Origin: Paracoccaceae bacterium
GTDB lineage: Bacteria; Pseudomonadota; Alphaproteobacteria; Rhodobacterales; Rhodobacteraceae
Assembly (NCBI GenBank): GCA_026709725.1
Contig: JAPOSK010000108.1
Location: 1-11,766 of the forward strand
DNA length: 11,766 bases
Direction: 5' to 3'
Part shown: positions 6,344 to 11,766 of the stretch, in pieces
Numbering within the stretch: position 1 is the first letter of the stretch
Layout of the letters: the number at the start of each line of letters is the position of its first letter
Position numbers and translations under genes: made by a program
The notes under the pieces: generated by a model
The model's input: the letters and a program-made list of their open reading frames with translations, nothing else
What the model was told of the DNA's origin: nothing
Database searches by the model: none

Positions 6344-7318
6344 ATGCACCCGGCACTATCGATTATTGTCTTCACATCCCTGTCGGGAACCGGTCTCGGA
6401 CTTGGTTTTTGGACAGCGCTGACCGCACATGCAGCGCCTCCTCTTCTCATTGCCATTGCTGGCTTGCTGGCGGCAATGCTCACCTCGATTGGCCTTGTGT
6501 CTTCCCTTCTGCATCTCCGTCACCCCTCACGTGCCTGGCGTGCATTCTCCCAATGGCGTTCATCGTGGCTCTCGCGTGAAGGAATTCTGGCACCGCTCTG
6601 TGTCATCAGCATGGTCTTGCTTGGTCCGGGTGCGTTCACCACCGCCCCGCTCGGCTCCATTCCTGTTGTCCTGGTCCTGCTGCTCGCTCCGGCAGTGATC
6701 CTTACAACAGCCATGATCTATGCCCAGCTGCGTGCGGTTCCCGCATGGCGGACATGGCTAACCCCTGTCATGTTTCTCCTGTTTGGTGCCAGCAGCGGTC
6801 TTCATGTCCTGATGACTGCAACCGTGTGGTACCATGGCGATCTGCATCCCATCCCGCTCATCCTCGGGGCCGGTACTGACACGGCCGCAAACAGGGAGGG
6901 TCCGCTGTTGACCGCAATCATTATCAACACCATGGCATGGGGAACGATGGCGGCGTGGTGGCTCCGCCGCGACCGGATTGGTACGGGTCAATCAACACTG
7001 GCCACCGCAACCCGGCTCGCATCGGGGCATCGTATCACCCAGCTTGATCCACCGCACACCGAAAAGAACTATCTGCAAACCGAAATGGGCTACCACATCG
7101 CGCGCAAACACGCTCTTTCGCTGCGCTGGATTGCTCTTGTCCTTGGCTTTCTCGTCCCTACGCTTGCCGCCGGGAGCCTGCTGATCCTGCCAACGACCAT
7201 GGCGCCCCCTGTGCTCACCGTCTTGAGCGTCGTCCATGGCACCGGTATCATGGTCTCACGCTGGCTTTTCTTTGCCGAAGCGACACATGTTCAGAGTCTC
7301 TACTACCATTCCGGCTGA
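6344..7318 (+). CDS. soeC: Sulfite dehydrogenase membrane anchor SoeC (DmsC-like)
   Basis: This 324-residue integral membrane protein of the DmsC-like family anchors the SoeAB dimer to the cytoplasmic side of the inner membrane and delivers electrons to quinone. About eight hydrophobic segments are apparent, the first at residues 4-24. The family signature after the second helix is present (HLRHPSRAWRAFSQWRSSWL, residues 57-76, then SREG). The C-terminus has the conserved helix end SRWLFFAEATHVQSLYY. Length is normal for the family. The ATG at 6344 follows the soeB stop by six bases, with GAGGG in the gap region as ribosome binding site, so it is the third gene of one operon. It is intact, as is soeA, which argues against a long-dead operon despite the soeB interruption. 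No terminator is visible behind it. A DMSO reductase anchor is the alternative, but the cytoplasmic SoeA favours SoeC. Confidence 0.85.
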   Translation: MHPALSIIVFTSLSGTGLGLGFWTALTAHAAPPLLIAIAGLLAAMLTSIGLVSSLLHLRHPSRAWRAFSQWRSSWLSREGILAPLCVISMVLLGPGAFTTAPLGSIPVVLVLLLAPAVILTTAMIYAQLRAVPAWRTWLTPVMFLLFGASSGLHVLMTATVWYHGDLHPIPLILGAGTDTAANREGPLLTAIIINTMAWGTMAAWWLRRDRIGTGQSTLATATRLASGHRITQLDPPHTEKNYLQTEMGYHIARKHALSLRWIALVLGFLVPTLAAGSLLILPTTMAPPVLTVLSVVHGTGIMVSRWLFFAEATHVQSLYYHSG

Positions 7319-7593
7319 CAGAACCCCGGCCGCAACAGTTCCGACCCTGCCAACGGAACACATCCGACCCAGCACTGATCGTGACCGTATGCAGACTGGC
7401 TATGCGGTACAGATCGGCAGAGACAGCGGAGTGTTTCGTTACGGCTTGCGGTGAGACGCGCATGGCTTTGCCCCGCGGACTCTGCGGGATTACAGACTGG
7501 CTCGATCCGGCAGGTGACCCTGTCCGGCTTCGGCACACAAGAGGCTGCCACAGCCGGCGGAGGCCCTGGTGCTGCGTCTTCCCCCGCAGGGTG
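7319..7593. other. Convergent intergenic region between soeC and mocA
   Basis: This is a GC-rich stretch between two gene ends that face each other. Only weak dyads are seen (CCCGC/GCGGG around 7475-7491, CTGCG/CGCAG around 7572-7589), with no T-runs, so I cannot name an intrinsic terminator for either operon. Termination may be Rho-dependent. No credible gene is present. Confidence 0.45.
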
Positions 7594-8253
7594 TCATGGG
7601 TGCGCGGTCCGGTTCCCGCCGGGTCCGGGAGGTGGTGGATCTGTGCCGATCCCGGCATGCGGGGTCTGCAGTGCGGCATAATCCTCCGGCGTGTCGATAT
7701 CCGTGTAAAAGCCGGCGGAATCAAGCGGCAGGGCGTTCACAAGATCCGGGTTGGATCGCGTGAATTTCCTGCATCCGGGCTGCGTGCCCCGAGCAAGGAT
7801 GCGGGCACGCAAACTGTGCGGGATGATAATCGGATTCCCGCGGTGCACACCATTGTGGGGGATGGAAATCCGGCGGGTGTCGGCCCTGTTGTGTGCTGCC
7901 ATCAGGGCACCAATGTCCGCAGGGGTCAGCAGGGGCTGATCGCCGAGACCGATCAGGGTCGCCGAGGCTTCTGCGGCAGCGGCAAGCCCTTTTGCCACCG
8001 AAGACTGCTGACCCGTACTGTAATTTTCGTTGTGCAGGTATCGGAGAGACAGGCCCGCCAGCGCCGCCCTGATTCGGTCAGCGTCAAAACCGGTGACGAC
8101 CCACAGATGGGGGCCAACGGCAGCCAGGTAGGTCCTGGCAACATGGCGGATTACCGGTCGACCGGCCCAATCCAGCAACAATTTGTTTTGCGATCCCATC
8201 CTGCGGGACAGACCTGCTGCCAGCAGGATGACATTGAAATCAACTGCTGTCAC
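7594..8253 (-). CDS. mocA: Molybdenum cofactor cytidylyltransferase, MocA-like
   Basis: This nucleotidyltransferase of the MobA/MocA fold, about 219 residues, transfers CMP from CTP to molybdopterin, giving the cytosine dinucleotide cofactor used by xanthine oxidase-family enzymes such as CO dehydrogenase. The N-terminal nucleotide-binding signature reads LAAGLSRRMG (about residues 11-20), then NKLL. The LAAG form, rather than the LAGG of MobA, and the GDQP motif (103-106) both point to CTP rather than GTP use. HRGNPIIIP and FYTDIDTPEDYAAL follow, then a Pro/Gly-rich tail. The chosen GTG at 8253 overlaps the upstream xdhC-like gene by 14 bases and places the first strand correctly. A TTG at 8295 would add 14 residues but looks unlikely. 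It is the last gene of the cox operon and would serve CoxL. SoeA, which should use a bis-MGD cofactor, would not need it. Confidence 0.82.
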   Translation of the reverse strand: MTAVDFNVILLAAGLSRRMGSQNKLLLDWAGRPVIRHVARTYLAAVGPHLWVVTGFDADRIRAALAGLSLRYLHNENYSTGQQSSVAKGLAAAAEASATLIGLGDQPLLTPADIGALMAAHNRADTRRISIPHNGVHRGNPIIIPHSLRARILARGTQPGCRKFTRSNPDLVNALPLDSAGFYTDIDTPEDYAALQTPHAGIGTDPPPPGPGGNRTAHP

Positions 8254-9025
8254 TTCGCTTGACCGGACCGCGACGAACAAGTGTGACCTCGGCAAGAATG
8301 GACAGAGCGATCTCCTCGGGTGTCACGGCACCAATGTCCAGCCCCGCCGGGGCCGATACAGATGCAATCCGCTCCTCGCTGAAATCCGCCTTGCGGAGAT
8401 GAACCGAGAGTTTGGCGTATTTTCGGGCACTCCCCACAAAGGCAACACCATCGGAGCGGGCAGCGAGGGCCGAACGCAGGGCCTGGAGATCACCGCGGCC
8501 CTGGGTGGTGATCACAATGAAACGAAAGCGGTCTGCATCCGGGCTTTCGTCCAGGTCACGTCGGATGGCCCACTGGAATTTCGGGGCGATCTGCGCCAGC
8601 GCCCCGGCAACAGGGGACTTGCCGAGAATCACGAGTTCGGGCATCGGCAGACACGGCTCGATGAAGATCTCCACCGAGCCCTGAGATGGGCAACTGCTCC
8701 GGGCATACAGAACACCATCCGATTCTTCACCAGGATTGACACCCAGGGTCGAGAGATGCTCTTCTGGAGCAACAGAGATCAATTGCGGAGTGCCTGAATC
8801 CATGGCCAGAAGCGCGCCCCTTTTGACAGCACCGTGCGTGCATTCGCCACCGAGGAACCCCCGCTCAATGGATCCATCCGCACCGATCAGGGCCTTTGCT
8901 CCCGGTTTGGCCGCCGTCGCGCCGGCGGTGCGGATGATTGTCGCAAAAGCAAAGGGCTGGTTGCTGTCACTGAATTCCTGAATGATTTCAGCCATATCCG
9001 AGGGAAGGATTTTGGTCGCACTCAC
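8240..9025 (-). CDS. coxF: XdhC/CoxF-family molybdenum-cofactor maturation protein
   Basis: This 261-residue protein of the XdhC/CoxI family binds or escorts the molybdenum cofactor and helps insert its sulfurated form into xanthine-oxidase-type enzymes. The N-terminal XdhC-CoxI domain contains GFLGGECTHGAV (residues 57-67 region), a variant of the usual glycine-rich GGCVE motif with C62 retained. SCPSQGSVEIFIEP (111-124) follows. The C-terminal domain is Rossmann-like (LVILGKSPVAGALA, from 131) and ends with the family signature AVTPEEIALSILAEV. The GTG at 9025 overlaps the coxE stop (GTGA), with GGAGG 11 bases upstream. The symbol coxF rests on position after coxD and coxE, the known order of carboxidotroph clusters, and on the GKSP motif. 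A general XdhC label is the safe fallback. Confidence 0.82.
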   Translation of the reverse strand: MSATKILPSDMAEIIQEFSDSNQPFAFATIIRTAGATAAKPGAKALIGADGSIERGFLGGECTHGAVKRGALLAMDSGTPQLISVAPEEHLSTLGVNPGEESDGVLYARSSCPSQGSVEIFIEPCLPMPELVILGKSPVAGALAQIAPKFQWAIRRDLDESPDADRFRFIVITTQGRGDLQALRSALAARSDGVAFVGSARKYAKLSVHLRKADFSEERIASVSAPAGLDIGAVTPEEIALSILAEVTLVRRGPVKRSDSS

Positions 9026-10206
9026 AGACGGACGAGCCTCCGTTCCAATGCAGCAAGATCATCAAGCGTATTGGCGGGTGCAAAGAGATCAAGAGACGGC
9101 AGGGCTGCGGCCATACCTGCGGCAACGGGTTGATAGTCCTGCCATCCCCTGAGCGGATTGAGCCACACAATCCGGCAGCCACGTTTGCGTAATTTTGCCA
9201 ACGCCGCCTCCAGAATTGCAGGGGGCGACGTATCAAAACCATCCGAGAACACGATCACGACAGTTCGGCCATTGACAAGGCTGCGCGCATAGGTCCGGGC
9301 AAAATGTCCCAGACACTCCCCGATCTTTGTTCCGCCTCCAAATCCATCAGCCATTAATGACATGCGTCCAATGGCGCGCATGGCATCCTTGTCACGCAAC
9401 GCTTCAGTGACCCGAACAAGCCGGGTATGAAACAGATAGGAATCAGCGGCAGGATTGGCGCGCATCAGCCCGGCGATGAAAGCCAGAAAGACCCGGGCAT
9501 AGACCTGCATGGATCCTGAAACATCGCAGAGAGTCACGATGAAGCGCTCACGCTCCGGTCGGAATTTGCGGATCAGGTGGATTGGCTCACCACCCGTGGC
9601 AAGATTGCGGCGTATCGTGCGGCGGAAATGCAGGCCCATGCCCTTCCGGCTTGCAACCCGGCGCCGCGACAACCGGTCGCGCAACGCAGACCCAAGACGA
9701 CGGGCAACCGCTTCTGCCTCGGCAATGTCAGCGGCATCGACCAGATCACGCAGATCGCATTGATGCAGATTGCGGGCAGCGGTCGCTGACAACTGGCCCT
9801 GGCCATCACCTGCGGACTCTTCCTGACCGTCATCGGGACTCGTCAGATGCCCCGGACTTCTCTGATCGATTTCCGCTGTCCGACGGGATGTCCTGACAGA
9901 ATCAGAACCTGTGGGTGAATCCGATTTTGGCACGACCTTTTGCCGGACACGTCCCATATTCATCCAGTAGGCGTCAAAAAGCGCGTCAAAACGCCTCACC
10001 TCATCGTGACACCCTGTACAGACCGCCCGCAACGCAGCGCGGGCCAGCCGGGGACTCGAAGCATCCAGATGTGTCAATGCACAAAGTGCCATTTTGGTTT
10101 GCTGCACGCCCAGCCGGAGACCGCCATCACGCAGATGGGCCATGAATCCAGCCATCCGTGCAGCAGGGCCCGGATCCCGCGCAGCAAAGCGCGTCACCCG
10201 GCTCAT
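9022..10206 (-). CDS. coxE: CoxE, VWA-domain protein for CO dehydrogenase maturation
   Basis: This 394-residue cytoplasmic protein contains a C-terminal von Willebrand A domain with a complete metal-ion-dependent adhesion site: D228-x-S230-x-S232 (CDVSGSM), T293 (GGGTKIG) and D322 (SDGFDT). The N-terminal third (about 1-90) has the CoxE-typical FDALFDAYWMNM segment. Residues about 95-140 form a polar, probably disordered linker. CoxE works with the AAA+ ATPase CoxD in building the copper-sulfur-molybdenum site of CO dehydrogenase, as MoxR/VWA pairs generally do in protein maturation. The ATG at 10206 overlaps the coxD stop (ATGA), with GGGAA seven bases upstream, so the two are translationally coupled, which fits a stoichiometric partnership. 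Confidence 0.9.
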   Translation of the reverse strand: MSRVTRFAARDPGPAARMAGFMAHLRDGGLRLGVQQTKMALCALTHLDASSPRLARAALRAVCTGCHDEVRRFDALFDAYWMNMGRVRQKVVPKSDSPTGSDSVRTSRRTAEIDQRSPGHLTSPDDGQEESAGDGQGQLSATAARNLHQCDLRDLVDAADIAEAEAVARRLGSALRDRLSRRRVASRKGMGLHFRRTIRRNLATGGEPIHLIRKFRPERERFIVTLCDVSGSMQVYARVFLAFIAGLMRANPAADSYLFHTRLVRVTEALRDKDAMRAIGRMSLMADGFGGGTKIGECLGHFARTYARSLVNGRTVVIVFSDGFDTSPPAILEAALAKLRKRGCRIVWLNPLRGWQDYQPVAAGMAAALPSLDLFAPANTLDDLAALERRLVRL

Positions 10207-11078
10207 GCCGCATTCCCAACGAGTCGCACGGCGACCTCGGGAGGGATTTGCGACCGATCCAATTGCGTTTTCAGCAAGGCCAGCATTGATTGATGCAGGG
10301 CCACCGGATCATCAGTCAGATCTGCGACACCAAGTCCGATGAGTGCAGCGGCAAAATCGAGAGTTTCGGCAATGCCCGGGACCTTCTCAAGCTCTTCCTT
10401 GCGAAGATTTTGAACAAACCTGACAATCTGGTCTGATAAGTTGAACTCGATATCCGGGCAATTCGCACGAAGGATCGCCAATTCTGTCGCACGGTCCGGA
10501 TAGTCCACATAGACATAGAGACACCGGCGCCGAAGGGCATCGGACAAATCGCGTGTGCCGTTGGAAGTGAGAATGACAACAGGAATCGATTTTGCAGCGA
10601 TTGTGCCAAGTTCGGGTATTGTGATCTGATACTGGGCCAGGATTTCCAGCAGGAAAGCCTCAAATTCCTCATCGGCACGATCAATTTCATCAATGAGAAG
10701 AACCGGTGATGTGTCCTGGGTGATGGCCTGCAGCAGGGGACGCTCAAGGAGATAGTCCCGGGAGAAGATTCGTTCCTCCACCACTCTCCCCGACTCACCC
10801 GCTTCGGACGCCGCGCGGATCGCCAGGAGCTGGCGCTGGTAGTTCCACTCGTAGATGGCCTGTGTTGAATCAATGCCTTCATAGCACTGGAGCCGAAGCA
10901 GGCTGGTCTTCTGCACCGCGGCCAGAACCTGCGCCAGTTCTGTCTTGCCAACACCCGCAGCACCCTCGACCAGCAAGGGTCGTTCGAGCGAGAGAGCCAA
11001 ATGCAATCCGACGGCCAAGTCGTCAGTGGCAACATAATTCTGTTCGGCAAGGGCCAGTTGCAAAGCAGTCCAAGTCAT
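10203..11078 (-). CDS. coxD: CoxD, MoxR-type AAA+ ATPase for CO dehydrogenase maturation
   Basis: This is an AAA+ ATPase of the MoxR group, about 291 residues. Walker A (GAAGVGKT, residues 39-46), Walker B (VLLIDEID, 126-133), sensor-1 asparagine (TSN, N173) and the arginine cluster LRRRC (182-186) are all intact, so an active ATPase is expected. In carboxidotrophs CoxD is needed to sulfurate and copper-load the Mo site of apo-CO dehydrogenase. The start is uncertain: ATG 11078 fits the usual family beginning, while a GTG at 11102 would add eight residues; neither has a strong Shine-Dalgarno. The gene follows coxL by about 48 bases and overlaps coxE by four. Confidence 0.9.
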   Translation of the reverse strand: MTWTALQLALAEQNYVATDDLAVGLHLALSLERPLLVEGAAGVGKTELAQVLAAVQKTSLLRLQCYEGIDSTQAIYEWNYQRQLLAIRAASEAGESGRVVEERIFSRDYLLERPLLQAITQDTSPVLLIDEIDRADEEFEAFLLEILAQYQITIPELGTIAAKSIPVVILTSNGTRDLSDALRRRCLYVYVDYPDRATELAILRANCPDIEFNLSDQIVRFVQNLRKEELEKVPGIAETLDFAAALIGLGVADLTDDPVALHQSMLALLKTQLDRSQIPPEVAVRLVGNAA

Positions 11079-11126
11079 GCCGGTGCCGCAGGTCAGGAGC
11101 ACACAGAACTGTGCATCCCGGAGGGT

Positions 11127-11766
11127 TCAGCTGTGCAGCCCCAGATCATGTGCCGTCTGCCAGATCCGCCAGTGATCATGCGGCATGTGCGCATGTCGAA
11201 GACCAAAGGTCCGGAAGGCATCATGCACGGCATTCGAGAGGCACGGAACGCCGCCCACATGGGGACTCTCTCCGACTCCCTTGGCACCGATTGGGTGATG
11301 GGGGCTTGGTGTGACAGTATGGTCCGTCTCGAAATTGGGAACTTCCCAGGCGGTCGGCAGGAAAAAATCCATCAGGGTGGGTGTCTTCACATTCCCTTCC
11401 CTGTCATAGGCAATCTCCTGGCCGAGAGCAACAGCGAGGGCTTCAGTCAGGCCGCCATGGACCTGGCCTTCGATGATCATCGGGTTGATCCGTGTGCCGC
11501 AGTCATCAAGGGCATAGAATCGCTGGATGTCAACCTCCCCGGTATCAACATCAATATCCATGACGCAGATATAGGCTCCGAACGGGTAGGTCATATTGGG
11601 CGGATCGTAATAGCTCACAGCTTCGAGACCCGGCTCGATTCCGGGGATGGCCTGATTGTAGGCGGCGTAGGCAATATCCTTCATCGTCTTGAATTTTTCG
11701 GGTGCACCCTTCACCACAAAACGGTCAACGTCAAATTCGACATCATCGTCATGCACCTCAAGAAGA
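11127..11766 (-). CDS. coxL: CO dehydrogenase large subunit CoxL (form I-like), C-terminal fragment
   Basis: This is the last 213 or so residues of the molybdenum-binding large subunit of aerobic CO dehydrogenase (xanthine oxidase family). The frame is open to the right edge, so the N-terminal part, including the diagnostic active-site loop (AYRCSFR in form I), lies outside. Visible family segments are LDDCGTRINPMIIEGQVHGG and the cofactor motif HPIGAKGVGESPHVGG, whose glutamate corresponds to the catalytic Glu near Mo (Glu763 of Oligotropha CoxL). The ending PHVGGVPCLSNAV and a C-terminus in GLHS resemble form I enzymes. Form II homologues usually have a GSPP-type sequence here. The genes coxD, coxE and coxF follow in the canonical order. 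coxM and coxS should lie further upstream on the minus strand. Confidence 0.9.
   Translation of the reverse strand, partial: LLEVHDDDVEFDVDRFVVKGAPEKFKTMKDIAYAAYNQAIPGIEPGLEAVSYYDPPNMTYPFGAYICVMDIDVDTGEVDIQRFYALDDCGTRINPMIIEGQVHGGLTEALAVALGQEIAYDREGNVKTPTLMDFFLPTAWEVPNFETDHTVTPSPHHPIGAKGVGESPHVGGVPCLSNAVHDAFRTFGLRHAHMPHDHWRIWQTAHDLGLHS

Noticed and set aside
7381..8262. Long plus-strand frame of about 293 codons opposite mocA.
   Set aside because: It is antisense to a gene with clear MocA motifs and shows no recognisable domain.
10006..10020. CTGCH, a haem c-type CXXCH motif, in CoxE (residues 63-67).
   Set aside because: The protein has no export signal and is a cytoplasmic VWA maturation factor. 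Covalent haem attachment occurs outside the cytoplasm, so the match is most likely chance.

Overview
The window reads as a chromosomal segment of a metabolically versatile, probably aerobic alphaproteobacterium of moderately high GC. This is an inference from gene content: an alphaproteobacterial-type phasin with PhaR-like operator sites, a cytoplasmic sulfite dehydrogenase (SoeABC type), a form I aerobic carbon monoxide dehydrogenase (Cox) operon end, and a polyamine-type ABC permease. No rRNA, tRNA, CRISPR array, insertion sequence or phage gene is visible.

Layout. Bases 1-580 (+) hold the end of a PotC-like ABC transporter permease, followed by a classical short-chain dehydrogenase (677-1453, +). 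A phasin gene (1714-2109, -) comes next. It has a clear intrinsic terminator and a promoter whose -35/-10 spacer is filled by a CTGC-N3-GCAG palindrome, repeated once more upstream. The 660-base gap between the phasin and the next gene carries that control region, about 280 bases with no recognisable gene, and then an extended -10 promoter. That promoter is followed by a structured leader with a perfect 26-bp palindrome and a possible 24-codon leader ORF.

Bases 2770-7318 (+) encode a three-subunit molybdenum enzyme: a catalytic subunit without a Tat signal (soeA), a four-cluster ferredoxin-type subunit (soeB) and a DmsC-like membrane anchor (soeC). The expected role is oxidation of cytoplasmic sulfite to sulfate with electrons going to quinone. 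soeB is broken by what looks like one missing base. The two halves meet at an ATGA stop/start overlap, so this is either a lesion, a sequence error or a genuinely split subunit.

Convergent to this, bases 11766-7594 (-) hold the end of coxL, then coxD (MoxR-type AAA+ ATPase), coxE (VWA protein), a coxF/xdhC-type protein and a mocA-type cytidylyltransferase. The last four genes are packed with 4- to 14-base overlaps. CoxDEF serve maturation of the Mo-Cu site of CO dehydrogenase, and MocA would supply its molybdopterin cytosine dinucleotide cofactor.

Taken together, two molybdoenzyme modules that draw energy from inorganic donors (sulfite and CO) lie tail to tail, next to a carbon-storage granule gene. 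I found no clearly new system. The most checkable unusual points are the split soeB, the phasin operator architecture and the structured soeA leader.
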